From assembly GCF_006716425.1 (NCBI RefSeq), contig NZ_VFOZ01000002.1, positions 1,087,460 to 1,151,459 of the forward strand: a stretch of 64,000 nucleotides of DNA, in the 5' to 3' direction. Each line of letters opens with the position of its first letter. Position 1 is the first letter of the stretch. Shown one piece after another: positions 8,420-21,692 of the stretch. The notes under the pieces are model-generated. The model did no database searches, was not told the origin of the DNA, and saw only the letters and a program-made list of their open reading frames with translations. The position numbers and the translations under genes are program-made. The DNA is from Actinoallomurus bryophytorum. GTDB lineage: Bacteria > Actinomycetota > Actinomycetes > Streptosporangiales > Streptosporangiaceae.

Positions 8420-8885
8420 ATCACGCGCCATGCCGTGGACCCATCGCGGAGCACCTACAAGGACCGCGTCACAGCATCCCAAGACACACCCCCCGGCGGC
8501 CGTCAGCCCACCGCGCGCCACGCTGTGGACCCCATCCCGGAGTACCTACAAGGGCCGCGTCACAGCAACCCAACACACAACCCCCGGGCGGCCTTCAGCC
8601 CCGCCACGCGCCACGCTGTGGACCCCGTCCCGGAGCACGTACACGGACCGCGTCACAGCACCCCAACACACAACCCCCCGGGCGGCATCAATCCGCCACG
8701 CGCCACCCGGTGGACCCCATCCCGGAGCACGTACACGGACCCGTGTCACGGCACCCCAAGACCCAACCCCCGGGCGGCCATCAAATCCACTACGCGCCAC
8801 CCGGTGGACCCCATCCCGGAGTACCTACAAGGACCACGTCACAGCAACCCAACACACAACCCCGGCCGCCGTCGGTCCCGCCGTG
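8420..8885. repeat. Five-copy tandem repeat of about 92 bp downstream of pyk
   Basis: The landmark GTGGAC recurs at 8435, 8525, 8618, 8710 and 8804 (spacings 90, 93, 92 and 94). Each unit contains 'CCCGGAG(C/T)AC', 'CGTCACAGCA', 'AACACACAACCCC' and 'GCGCCA'. The array ends about 40 bp before the pyk stop, in the 3'-untranslated side of the pyk transcript. Not CRISPR: the units are contiguous and wholly repeated, with no unique spacers. Confidence 0.8.
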
Positions 8886-8925
8886 TGTTTCTCGTGGCGG
8901 GGCGGGGGCGGCCGGTACGGCGTGC

Positions 8926-10362
8926 TCAGATGGGGCGGGACTGGGCGATGGCGTCACCGATGCGGTGGACGCGCAGCGCGTTGGTGGAGCCCGCGGTGCC
9001 CGGAGGGGAGCCTGCCACGATGACGACGCGGTCGCCCTTCTGGCAGCGGCCGATCTCCAGCAGCGCCGACTCGACCTGGTGGACCATCTCGTCGGTGTGG
9101 AAGACCTCCGGCACCGTGAACGTCTCCGTGCCCCAGACCAGCGCCAGCTGGCTACGGGTCTCCGGCAGTGCCGTGAAGGCCAGCAGCGGGATCGGGGAGC
9201 GATATCGCGACAGCCGCCGGGCCGTCTCGCCCGTCATCGTGAAGGCGACCAGGGCCTTGGCTCCGACCGTGGCGCCGACCTCGGCCGCGGCTCGGGCGAT
9301 CGCGCCGCCGATGGTCTCCGGGACGCGGTCGAGCGAGTGCGTGGCCCGCAGGGCCGACTCCTCGGCGGCGCAGACGATGCGGCTCATCGTCTGGACCGAC
9401 TCGATGGGATAGTCGCCGACACTGGTCTCACCGGACAGCATGACGGCGTCGGCGCCCTCGAAGACGGCGCCCGCGACGTCGGACACCTCGGCGCGGGTCG
9501 GCCGCGGTGCGCTGATCATCGACTCGAGCATCTGGGTCGCGACGATGACCGGGCGGGCCTTCTCGCGGGTGAGCTCGATGGCCCGCTTCTGCACGATGGG
9601 CACCTGCTCGAGCGGGAGCTCCACGCCCAGGTCGCCTCGGGCGACCATGATGCCGTCGAAGGCCTCGACGATCTCCTCGAGGTGTTCGACGGCCTGCGGC
9701 TTCTCGATCTTGGCGAGGAGGGGGACGATGCGTCCTTCCTCCTCCATGATGCGGCGTACGGGCTCGGCGTCGTCCGCGGTGCGCACGAACGACAGGGCGA
9801 CCATGTCCACGCCGAGGCGCAGGGAGAAGCGGAGGTCCGCCTCGTCCTTGTCGGTGAGGGCGGGGACGCTGACGGCGACGCCCGGCAGGTTGAGGCCCTT
9901 GTGGTTGGAGACCATGCCACCGACGAGCACGCGGGTGCGGACACGCGGGCCGTCGACGGCGGTGACGTTGAGGACCACGCGGCCGTCGTCGATGAGGATG
10001 CTGTCGCCGGGGCCTACGTCTCCGGGGAGGCCACCGTAGGTCGTGGAGACCTCGTTACGGTCGCCCGGCACGTCCTCGGTGGTGACGGTGAACTCATCCC
10101 CGAGGGTGAGGCGTACCGGGCCCTCCGCGAACCGGCCGAGCCGGATCTTGGGGCCTTGGAGGTCGGCCAGGATGCCGAGGGCGCGGCCCGAGGTGGCGGC
10201 CGCCTCCCGCAGGAGACGGTAGACGTCCTCGTGCTGCTGCTGGGTGCCGTGGCTCATGTTGAGCCGGGCGATATCGATGCCGGCTTCCACCAACGCGGTG
10301 ACGCGCTCAGGGCTGGAGCAGGCGGGACCAATGGTGCTGACGATCTTTGCTCGGCGACTCAC
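8926..10362 (-). CDS. pyk: Pyruvate kinase
   Basis: Converts phosphoenolpyruvate and ADP to pyruvate and ATP, the last step of glycolysis. 478 aa, start 'MSRRAKIVSTIGPACSS', normal for actinobacterial Pyk. Motifs: 'IDIARLNMSHG' with the substrate Arg/Asn, 'ILADLQGPKIR', the signature 'IVARGDLGVELP' carrying metal- and substrate-binding residues, 'VATQMLESM', and the C-terminal allosteric domain from about residue 340. The effector-loop sequence is not diagnostic by eye. Monocistronic as far as can be seen; its 3' flank is the nested repeat region. Confidence 0.97.
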   Translation of the reverse strand: MSRRAKIVSTIGPACSSPERVTALVEAGIDIARLNMSHGTQQQHEDVYRLLREAAATSGRALGILADLQGPKIRLGRFAEGPVRLTLGDEFTVTTEDVPGDRNEVSTTYGGLPGDVGPGDSILIDDGRVVLNVTAVDGPRVRTRVLVGGMVSNHKGLNLPGVAVSVPALTDKDEADLRFSLRLGVDMVALSFVRTADDAEPVRRIMEEEGRIVPLLAKIEKPQAVEHLEEIVEAFDGIMVARGDLGVELPLEQVPIVQKRAIELTREKARPVIVATQMLESMISAPRPTRAEVSDVAGAVFEGADAVMLSGETSVGDYPIESVQTMSRIVCAAEESALRATHSLDRVPETIGGAIARAAAEVGATVGAKALVAFTMTGETARRLSRYRSPIPLLAFTALPETRSQLALVWGTETFTVPEVFHTDEMVHQVESALLEIGRCQKGDRVVIVAGSPPGTAGSTNALRVHRIGDAIAQSRPI

Positions 10363-10575
10363 GTCTACAACTGTAGGTAGTTACTGGCGAGTACGCGTAT
10401 TCGTGCAGGTCACCGTTGCTCGCTGTTCACCCATTGGTCTAGACCGAACGAGGGTTCAGGCTCGTCTGGTGGCAAGCTGGACAGGTCTGCGGACCCGGCC
10501 GCGGCCGGTCGGACCGTGTCACGGTTCGGCAAGATCCCTGGCGCTTCGCCGGTATGGCCGGGAGCCTGCTGTCTC

Positions 10576-11073
10576 ATGGCCACCCCCGCGGATTCTTCCA
10601 GCAGGCACTCCCGCCCCTGGCACCACCACCCCCATGTACGCAGCGGCAGTGAGCTGACCCTCGGCGAGAGGGCGGCGGACCGGCTTCGCAACGGCATGGG
10701 GTCGTGGCCGTTCGTCTTCGGCGCGCTGGTCTTCCTCGGCATCTGGATGGCCGGGAACTCCAACCGCGGGTTCGACAAGTACCCCTTCATCCTGTTGAAC
10801 CTGCTGCTGAGCTGCCTGGCCGCGATGCAGGGCGCGATCCTGCTCATCGCGGCCAAGCGCAGCGACCAGGTGGCGAGTGAGCTGGCCCAGCACGACTACG
10901 ACCAGGACCGCCGTTCGGAGCACATGCTGGAAAGGCTCAGCACCGAGTTCGCGCTGCTCCGCGAGCAGAACGCGGACCTGCAACGGCAGATGACCGCCGT
11001 CATGGCGGCCCTGAACCCCGCCTCCACCGCCGAGGTCGCCGGCGGCCAGAGCGCGGGGCCCGGGGAGGCCTGA
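10576..11073 (+). CDS. DUF1003 membrane protein
   Basis: 165-aa protein with the DUF1003 pattern: 'ADRLRNGMGSWPFVFGALVFLGIWMAGN' followed by 'YPFILLNLLLSCLAAMQGAILLIAAKR' (two membrane helices, about 55-75 and 85-110) and a cytoplasmic coiled coil 'SDQVASELAQHDYDQDRRSEHMLERL' to the C-terminus. Start ATG at 10576 has GGGAG about 11 bases upstream; an in-frame GTG at 10516 is a longer alternative. Family function is unknown. Convergent with the PfpI-like gene across a strong hairpin. Confidence 0.88.
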   Translation: MATPADSSSRHSRPWHHHPHVRSGSELTLGERAADRLRNGMGSWPFVFGALVFLGIWMAGNSNRGFDKYPFILLNLLLSCLAAMQGAILLIAAKRSDQVASELAQHDYDQDRRSEHMLERLSTEFALLREQNADLQRQMTAVMAALNPASTAEVAGGQSAGPGEA

Positions 11074-11084
11074 CTCCCCGGGCC
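11057..11084. terminator. Bidirectional terminator, DUF1003 / PfpI-like
   Basis: Perfect 11-bp stem GGCCCGGGGAG / CTCCCCGGGCC with a 6-base loop, overlapping the DUF1003 stop codon, between two convergent genes 20 bp apart. Confidence 0.75.
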
Positions 11085-11092
11085 GGTCCTCG

Positions 11093-11650
11093 TCAGACGG
11101 CGGCGAACGCCTCGAGGGCCTCCTGGCAGTACGCCTTGAGGTCGTCGGGCTTACGGCTGGTCACGAGGGTGTTCGGCCCGTCCGTGCAGACCTGGACCTC
11201 CTCGTCGACCCAGGTGGCGCCGGCGTTGCGGATGTCGGTCCTGAGGCTCGGCCACGACGTGAGCGTGCGGCCTCGTACGACGTCGGCCTCGACCAGCGTC
11301 CACGGCGCATGGCAGATCGCCGTGACGGGCTTGCCCGCCTCGAAGAACCCCCGGACGAAGGCGACGGCGTCCGCGTTCGTCCTGAGGAAGTCGGGGTTGG
11401 CGACTCCCCCGGGCAACGACAGACCATCGAAGTCATCCACCGACACGTCGTCGAGTGTGGCGTCGACCGGGAAGGTGTCGCCCTTCTCCAGATGGTCACG
11501 GCCCTGGATGTCGCCGGATTTGGTGGAGACAAGACGGGGTGTTCCGCCCGCCTGCTCGACCGCCTTCCACGGCTCGGTCAGCTCGACCTGCTCGACACCG
11601 TCCGGAGCGACGAGGAACGCGATGGTCTTCCCCTGAAGCTGTGTGCTCAT
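11093..11650 (-). CDS. DJ-1/PfpI family protein
   Basis: 185-aa single-domain protein of the class I glutamine-amidotransferase-like superfamily. 'KTIAFLVAPDGVEQVEL' begins the Rossmann-like fold with the conserved acidic residue, and the nucleophile elbow is 'AICHAPW' with Cys at about residue 119 followed by His. Related proteins are stress-induced proteases, glyoxalases or chaperones (YhbO, PfpI). The exact activity cannot be chosen from sequence. Ends near the shared terminator and is apparently monocistronic. Confidence 0.88.
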   Translation of the reverse strand: MSTQLQGKTIAFLVAPDGVEQVELTEPWKAVEQAGGTPRLVSTKSGDIQGRDHLEKGDTFPVDATLDDVSVDDFDGLSLPGGVANPDFLRTNADAVAFVRGFFEAGKPVTAICHAPWTLVEADVVRGRTLTSWPSLRTDIRNAGATWVDEEVQVCTDGPNTLVTSRKPDDLKAYCQEALEAFAAV

Positions 11651-12047
11651 GAGGGTGGAGCCTCCCCTGATCGGTTGCTTGAGCGTCGTTCACTGCTACG
11701 AGCCCTGCCCTGGATATGGCGGGGTATTCACGCCCACCGGCGCTGTGCCGCACAAGTGACACGCGTCACCGGACTCGACGACGGCCCGGCCGACACTGTT
11801 CAAGCGTCATGACCATATTGGTCGGAAGAATCCATATCCGCGCTCAGACGATCCGTTACAGGGCCGACCTGGCCGGATGTGCGTATAGGGACGGGTTGGA
11901 GCCGCCCCCACGGCAGCGGTTGACGCCACTTCTCCGTAGTGTCCGTCCAAATGGTAATTGACCACTGTCCATCCGGCCCAATTTGCGCCCACCCCGTTCG
12001 GTACGCCATTTTGCTGGAGGTGTTTTCGAGGGAGGGGAGCATGCCAG
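11651..12047. promoter_or_regulatory. Divergent promoter region with two small inverted repeats
   Basis: 397-bp gap between divergent genes. Contains GTGACACGCGTCAC at 11756-11769 (5-bp arms) and GACCATATTGGTC at 11811-11823 (5-bp arms), both plausible operators. A TTGACC hexamer lies near 11962. No gene seen. Confidence 0.4.
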
Positions 12048-13478
12048 ATGCCGGACCTGACCCGTCGCCGCCTGTTCAGTGCGGCGGGCGCGATGGCGGC
12101 GGCGACATTCGCCGCGGAGTTCCTGCCGCCCAACGTACGGCGGGCGATGGCCGACATATCCGGGGGCGTGAGAGGAAAACTCGGCGACATCAAGCATGTC
12201 GTTATTCTCATGCAGGAAAATCGCTCCTTCGACCATTACTTCGGCACTCTTCCGGGCGTACGCGGTTTCTCCGACCCGGACGCGATGACCCTGAGCACCG
12301 GCAGATCGGTCTTCTACCAGCCCGACGCGGTCAACCCGGCCGGCTATCTCCTGCCGTTCCGTCTGGACACCCGCATGACGAGCGCGCAGGCGATCCCTTC
12401 GACCAGTCACGCGTGGTCGGTGCAGCACAACGCCTGGAACAGCGGGAAGATGGACAACTGGCTGCCCGCGCACCGGGCGGCCGACGGCGTGAACGGCCCG
12501 TACGTCATGGGATACCACACGCGGGAGGACATCCCGTTCCAGTTCGCGCTCGCGGAGTCGTTCACCCTCTGCGACCGCTACTTCTGCTCGGTGATGGGGC
12601 CGACCTGGCCGAACCGCCTCTACCTGATGAGCGGCACGATCGACCCGGGCGGCACCCGGGGCGGACCGGTGATCGGCAACACGGACCCGGCTCCGTACCG
12701 CTGGAAGACCTATCCGGAGGCGCTGACCGAGGCGGGCGTCGGCTGGAAGGTCTACCAGGAGGTCGACAACTACGGCTGCAACGTCCTGGAGTACTTCGAG
12801 CCGTTCCAGAGCGCGCCGGCCTCGTCCCCGCTGTTCCGTGACGCTCTGCGTACCTACCCGGCGGGCCGGTTCGAGTACGACGCGGCGCACGACCGGCTGC
12901 CCACCGTCTCCTGGATCATCCCGACGAGCTACCAGTCCGAGCATCCGGACTACACGCCGGCGGCCGGTGCCGACTACGTCGCGAGCAAGATCGATGCCAT
13001 CGCGTCCAACCCGGACGTGTGGAAGAAGACGCTCTTCATCCTCAACTACGACGAGAACGACGGCCTGTTCGACCACGTGCCTCCCCCGGTGCCTCCGGCG
13101 GGCGCGGCCGACGAGTTCGTGCAGGGGCTGCCGATCGGAGGCGGGTTCCGTGTGCCCTGCATCCTCGTCTCGCCGTGGACCATGGGCGGCTGGGTGGCGC
13201 GTGAGTCCTTCGACCACACGTCGACGCTGCGCTTCCTCGAGCGGCTCACCGGAGTGCGCGTCCCCAACCTGAGCGGCTGGCGGCGTTCGGCGTTCGGCGA
13301 CCTGACCTCGGCCCTGGGCCTGCCGGACGCATCCCGTCCGCCGCGCCTGCCGGGGACCAAGCGGCGGCTGGAGGACGTGGTGCGCCAGGTGGCGACGCTG
13401 CCCTCGCCGATCTTCCCCGACGCGGACCAGACACCTCCGCGGCAGGAAAAGGGCCCGCGGCCCCGGCCGCGTGGCTGA
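12048..13478 (+). CDS. Tat-exported phosphoesterase (phospholipase C / AcpA family)
   Basis: 476 aa. The N-terminus has a twin-arginine signal (DLTRRRLFSAAG, then an Ala-rich core), so it should be exported folded. The mature domain is the PF04185 phosphoesterase family: the opening 'IKHVVILMQENRSFDHYFG' with the metal-binding Glu-Asn and Asp-His, 'SFTLCDRYFCSVMGPTWPN' and the late 'ILNYDENDGLFDHV' metal motif. It lacks the C-terminal DUF756 repeats of true non-haemolytic phospholipase C, so it is closer to acid phosphatase/phosphoesterase members. Start ATG 12048 follows GGAGGGG by 10 bases. The stop overlaps the first possible start of the YVTN protein. Confidence 0.88.
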   Translation: MPDLTRRRLFSAAGAMAAATFAAEFLPPNVRRAMADISGGVRGKLGDIKHVVILMQENRSFDHYFGTLPGVRGFSDPDAMTLSTGRSVFYQPDAVNPAGYLLPFRLDTRMTSAQAIPSTSHAWSVQHNAWNSGKMDNWLPAHRAADGVNGPYVMGYHTREDIPFQFALAESFTLCDRYFCSVMGPTWPNRLYLMSGTIDPGGTRGGPVIGNTDPAPYRWKTYPEALTEAGVGWKVYQEVDNYGCNVLEYFEPFQSAPASSPLFRDALRTYPAGRFEYDAAHDRLPTVSWIIPTSYQSEHPDYTPAAGADYVASKIDAIASNPDVWKKTLFILNYDENDGLFDHVPPPVPPAGAADEFVQGLPIGGGFRVPCILVSPWTMGGWVARESFDHTSTLRFLERLTGVRVPNLSGWRRSAFGDLTSALGLPDASRPPRLPGTKRRLEDVVRQVATLPSPIFPDADQTPPRQEKGPRPRPRG

Positions 13479-13503
13479 ACCGGCGGACAGAAGGGACTTC
13501 GAG

Positions 13504-14622
13504 GTGCGAAAGCGGATTTCACGGCGGCCCCTCCTGGCGGCGGGCGGCGCGGCGGGCCTCCTCATCCTGGCCGTACCGGCGCTGAGCCTAGCCGGGTCAC
13601 CGGGCCGGCCGGCGCCGTACAACAGCCCGATCGGCGGGCCGAAGTGGACCTACGGCTCCCGGTCCCAGCCCCTGCGGTCGCAGGCCAGGCGCGCGGATGA
13701 GGGCTACCGGGCGTACGTCGCGCTGGCCGGCGGCTACAGCGTCTCAACGATCGACGTGGCGACCCGTACGATCATCGGGAAGGGCATCTCGACCGACGCG
13801 GGGCAGGGTGTGGCGGCCACGCCCGACGGCAAGAAGCTCTACATCGCCAACACCGGCCAGTACGACGTCCTCGCGGCGGACGCGGTCACGCACACCTCGC
13901 TGTCGGTGCGCGTCGGCCCGTACCCCCAGGACGTCGCGGTCTCCCCCGACGGCCGCAAGGTGTACGCGACGGTGACCGGCGGCGACACCGGCGCCGGCGG
14001 CTCGGCCGTCGTCGCGGTGATCGACACCGCGACCGACCAGGTCGTGCGCGACATCCACGTCGGCACGGCGCCTCGGCAGGTCGTCTTCAGCAGGGACGGC
14101 GCGCGGGCCTACGTCACCTACGCCGGCGGCGTCTCGGTGATCGACGCCGCCGAGGACAGGGTGGTGCGCTCGATCCGCGACCCGGCCGGCCCGCAGGGGA
14201 TCGCGGTCGACCCTGCCGGCCGGCGCCTGTACGTGGCGGAGCCGCAGGCCGGACGGGTGTCGGTGATCGACGCGGCGACCGGCAAGGTACGCGGCAGGAT
14301 CGCGGCCGGTGACCAGCCGTGGGCCGTGGACGTCACCCCCGACGGCTCGAAGGTCTACGTCGCGCGGATGAACGACAACGTGGTCTCGGTGGTCGACACG
14401 GCGAGCCGCAAGGTGATGGCCTCGATCGGCGTCGGGAAGCTGCCCCAGTCGGTCGCGGTCACCCCGGACGGCTCGGAGGTCTGGGTGGGCAACGGGTTCT
14501 CCGGAGACGTGTCGGTGATCGACGTGGCCTCCGGCACGGTCGTCGCGACCGTCGCCGGCGGCACCGGCACCAAGCCGCTGAACGCCGCGCCGCTCGGCCT
14601 GGCGTTCGGGAGGACGCCCTGA
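13504..14622 (+). CDS. Exported YVTN beta-propeller protein
   Basis: 372 aa from GTG 13504 (AAGGG eight bases upstream). The N-terminus KRISRRPLLAAGGAAGLLI looks like a Tat or Sec signal. The mature part is at least seven repeats of the YVTN type (for example 'ATPDGKKLYIANTG', 'VSPDGRKVYATV', 'VTPDGSKVYVARMN', 'VTPDGSEVWVGNG'), each followed by 'VSVIDTA'-like strands, forming a beta propeller. No catalytic residues recognised; probably a binding or surface protein. An alternative GTG at 13471 overlaps the phosphoesterase stop, so the pair is probably co-expressed and co-exported. Confidence 0.85.
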   Translation: MRKRISRRPLLAAGGAAGLLILAVPALSLAGSPGRPAPYNSPIGGPKWTYGSRSQPLRSQARRADEGYRAYVALAGGYSVSTIDVATRTIIGKGISTDAGQGVAATPDGKKLYIANTGQYDVLAADAVTHTSLSVRVGPYPQDVAVSPDGRKVYATVTGGDTGAGGSAVVAVIDTATDQVVRDIHVGTAPRQVVFSRDGARAYVTYAGGVSVIDAAEDRVVRSIRDPAGPQGIAVDPAGRRLYVAEPQAGRVSVIDAATGKVRGRIAAGDQPWAVDVTPDGSKVYVARMNDNVVSVVDTASRKVMASIGVGKLPQSVAVTPDGSEVWVGNGFSGDVSVIDVASGTVVATVAGGTGTKPLNAAPLGLAFGRTP

Positions 14623-14638
14623 CGGACCGGGGCGAAGT

Positions 14639-14655
14639 GACCTCGTCGCGAGGTC
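14639..14655. terminator. Small hairpin between convergent YVTN and YceI genes
   Basis: 7-bp perfect stem GACCTCG / CGAGGTC with a 3-base loop in the 31-bp gap between convergent genes. Short, so only a tentative terminator. Confidence 0.4.
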
Positions 14656-15229
14656 AGGAGTCGGCGCGGACCGCCTGGATCTGCAGGCCGATCTCGATCT
14701 CGTCGCCGAGCATGAGCCGGTCACCCTGCAGCGGAATGTTGAACTCGATGCCGTAGTCCGAGCGCAGGATCCGGGTGGAGGCGGTGAAGCCGGCGCGGAC
14801 CCCGCCCCACTGGTCGACACCGGCGCCGTGGAACTCCGTCAGCAGGCTGACCGGCCGGGTCATGCCGCGGATCGTCAGGTCACCGTCGACGGTGTAGCGA
14901 GGGTGGCGGGCACGCCTGCCGGTACGCGCGTGGGAGACGGACGTCGCGGTGAACGTGATGTGCGGGTGGGCGGCGGCGTCGAGGATCTGGGGCGAGCGGA
15001 TGAGCTCGTCGCGCTCGGCGTTCCTGGTGTCGATCGAGGCGATGGTGATCTCGGCGTGGGCGGAGGAGGCGAAGGGGTCCTCGGCGATGTCGATGCGCCC
15101 GCCGAACGCGGTGAAGACACCTCGTACGGTCGTCATCATGTGACGCACGCTGAAGGTGATCTCCGAGTGCCCTGGGTCGATGCGCCACGTGCCGGCGGCG
15201 AGACCCGGTGCGGTGATGGTCTCCGTCAT
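14654..15229 (-). CDS. YceI family lipid-binding-like protein
   Basis: 191 aa, start 'MTETITAPGLAAGTWRIDPGHSEI'. One YceI (PF04264) lipocalin-like barrel: 'WRIDPGHSEITFSVRHMM', 'GRIDIAEDPFASSAHAEITIASIDT', 'RDELIRSPQILDAAAHPHITF' and 'GDLTIRGMTRPVSL', all hallmark blocks. No signal peptide, so cytoplasmic, unlike the periplasmic E. coli protein; this is common in actinobacteria. Family members bind isoprenoid chains. Three TTCCCCGAA motifs sit just upstream. Confidence 0.93.
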   Translation of the reverse strand: MTETITAPGLAAGTWRIDPGHSEITFSVRHMMTTVRGVFTAFGGRIDIAEDPFASSAHAEITIASIDTRNAERDELIRSPQILDAAAHPHITFTATSVSHARTGRRARHPRYTVDGDLTIRGMTRPVSLLTEFHGAGVDQWGGVRAGFTASTRILRSDYGIEFNIPLQGDRLMLGDEIEIGLQIQAVRADS

Positions 15230-15235
15230 GTCCTT

Positions 15236-15270
15236 TTCCCCGAACTTCCCCGAACTTCGACTTCCCCGAA
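15236..15270. promoter_or_regulatory. Three TTCCCCGAA motifs upstream of yceI
   Basis: TTCCCCGAA occurs at 15236-15244, 15246-15254 and 15262-15270. Each is an inverted repeat TTC-N3-GAA. They lie directly before the YceI start and are candidate operator sites, though the first is also part of the ribosome-binding region on the minus strand. Confidence 0.4.
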
Positions 15271-15418
15271 GCCGTGCTGTCGAGCGCACCAATGTAGTTG
15301 AAACGGCACCCAGAACGCACATCAACCGTCGATTCGCGTCACATAGGACACTGGTGGTACACGGTCGGTCTGTACGGGCTTCGACCCTAACGACCCTTTT
15401 GACGGCCCCCGGACACGC

Positions 15419-15457
15419 CGAACGCCCTGCCGCATCGAGGATGCGGCAGGGCGTTCG
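15419..15457 (-). terminator. Terminator after gltD
   Basis: 17-bp perfect stem (CGAACGCCCTGCCGCAT and its complement) around the 5-base loop CGAGG, 21 bases beyond the gltD stop. No U-run. Confidence 0.8.
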
Positions 15458-15477
15458 TGACCCTCAGTGGCCGGCCG

Positions 15478-16941
15478 TCAGACGAGCGGCCTCGCGGTGG
15501 GCGGGATGGCGGTCGGCAGGGCCGTACGGCCCATCAGCCATTCGTCCACGCCGGCCGCCGCGGACCGCCCCTCCGCGATCGCCCACACGATGAGCGACTG
15601 CCCGCGGCCCATGTCGCCGGCGGCGAAGACGCCCTCGACCGAGGTGGCGTACGCGCCGTCGCGTACGACGTTGCCGCGCTGGTCCAGCTCGACGCCGAGC
15701 TGGTCGAGCAGGCCCTCACGCTCCGGGCCGAGGAAGCCCATGGCGAGGGTGACGAGCTCCGCCGGTACCTCACGCTCGGTGCCGGGGATCGGCTTGAAAC
15801 CGTTCCCCGGTCCCTCGACGTCGACGAGCCGCAGGGCCTTCAGCCGCCCGTTCTCGTCGCCGACGAACTCCTGCGTGGAGACGGCATAGGCGCGCTCCCC
15901 GCCCATGTCGCGCAGTTCCTCGTGGGCGGTCTCCATCTTGAACAGCATCGGGTAGGTCGGCCACGGCTGAGCGTCGGGCCGGGCCTCCGGCGGCCGCGGC
16001 ATGATCTCCAGCTGGGTGACCGAGCGCGCGCCCTGGCGTACGGCCGTGCCGACGCAGTCGGCGCCGGTGTCACCGCCGCCGATCACGATGACGTGCTTGC
16101 CCTCGGCCGAGATCGGCGAGGCGGTCAGGTCGCCCTCCTGCACCCGGTTGGACAGCGGCAGGTACTCCATCGCCTGGTGGACGCCGTCCAGTTCACGGCC
16201 GGGTACGGGCAGGTCGCGCCAGACGGTGGCGCCACCGGCCAGCACGACCGCGTCGTAGGCCTGGCGGAGTTCCTCGCCGGTCACGTCGGCCCCGACGTTG
16301 ACCGAGGCGCGAAAATCGGTGCCCTCGGCCCGCATCTGGCCGATCCGGCGGTCCAGATGCTCCTTCTGCATCTTGAACTCCGGGATGCCGTAGCGCAGCA
16401 GCCCGCCGATCCGGTCGGCGCGCTCGAACACGACGACGTCGTGGCCGGCGCGGGTGAGCTGCTGGGCGGCGGCGAGCCCGGCCGGGCCGGAGCCGACCAC
16501 CGCGACCCGCTTCCCGGTCTTGACCGAGGGCGGACGCGGGGTGACCCAGCCTTCGGCGAAGGCCCGGTCGATGATCTCCACCTCGACGCGCTTGATCGCG
16601 ACGGGTTCGGCGTTGATGCCCAGGACGCAGGCGGACTCGCACGGCGCGGGGCACAGCCTCCCGGTGAACTCCGGGAAGTTGTTGGTCGCGTGCAGGCGCT
16701 CGATCGCCTCGCGCCAGGCGTCACGGTGGACCAGGTCGTTCCACTCGGGGATGAGGTTCCCCAGCGGGCAGCCGTTGTGGCAGAACGGGATGCCGCAGTC
16801 CATGCATCGTGCCGCCTGCTTGTTCAGCGAGTCCGCGGGGAAGTCCTCGTACACCTCGCGCCAGTCACGGATCCGAACGTCGACCGGGCGGCGCTTCGGG
16901 AGCTCGCGCGGATGGGTCATGAAGCCCTTAGGGTCGGCCAT
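15478..16941 (-). CDS. gltD: Glutamate synthase small (beta) subunit
   Basis: NADPH-dependent FAD/Fe-S subunit of GOGAT; passes electrons to GltB for glutamate formation from 2-oxoglutarate and glutamine. 487 aa. N-terminal cysteine clusters 'CMDCGIPFCHNGCPLGN' and 'LCPAPCESACVLG' hold the 4Fe-4S centres; 'VAVVGSGPAGLAAAQQL' binds FAD; 'VIVIGGGDTGADCVG' binds NADPH; the closing 'GVFAAGDMGRGQSLIVWAIAEGR' is the FAD-contact motif. The start lies 10 bp after the gltB stop, so they form the operon gltB-gltD, which ends at a 17-bp hairpin. Confidence 0.97.
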   Translation of the reverse strand: MADPKGFMTHPRELPKRRPVDVRIRDWREVYEDFPADSLNKQAARCMDCGIPFCHNGCPLGNLIPEWNDLVHRDAWREAIERLHATNNFPEFTGRLCPAPCESACVLGINAEPVAIKRVEVEIIDRAFAEGWVTPRPPSVKTGKRVAVVGSGPAGLAAAQQLTRAGHDVVVFERADRIGGLLRYGIPEFKMQKEHLDRRIGQMRAEGTDFRASVNVGADVTGEELRQAYDAVVLAGGATVWRDLPVPGRELDGVHQAMEYLPLSNRVQEGDLTASPISAEGKHVIVIGGGDTGADCVGTAVRQGARSVTQLEIMPRPPEARPDAQPWPTYPMLFKMETAHEELRDMGGERAYAVSTQEFVGDENGRLKALRLVDVEGPGNGFKPIPGTEREVPAELVTLAMGFLGPEREGLLDQLGVELDQRGNVVRDGAYATSVEGVFAAGDMGRGQSLIVWAIAEGRSAAAGVDEWLMGRTALPTAIPPTARPLV

Positions 16942-16951
16942 GTCTCCCCCT

Positions 16952-21556
<4,605 letters not shown>

Positions 21557-21692
21557 CAGTGCAGTCCGGGACGACGTTGGCCCTGCTGCGGTGACTAGAG
21601 GTTACAGCACTGTCTGTTTCATCCCCGACGCGACATGATCGCGAAACTTACCGAGCTGTACCCATCTAGTCTCAATAAGTAGTCTGGCCCGT

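Noticed and set aside
8420..8885. CRISPR array
   Set aside because: Units are about 92 bp and repeated over their full length with no unique spacers. No cas genes are present.
7518..9023. 501-codon plus-strand open frame through the repeat block
   Set aside because: Pro/Arg/Thr/His-rich translation is a by-product of tandem repeats; no ribosome binding site or known domain.
8206..10380. 724-codon open frame opposite pyk and the repeat block
   Set aside because: Pyk covers the right half with all motifs intact; the left half is built from tandem repeats that keep the frame open.
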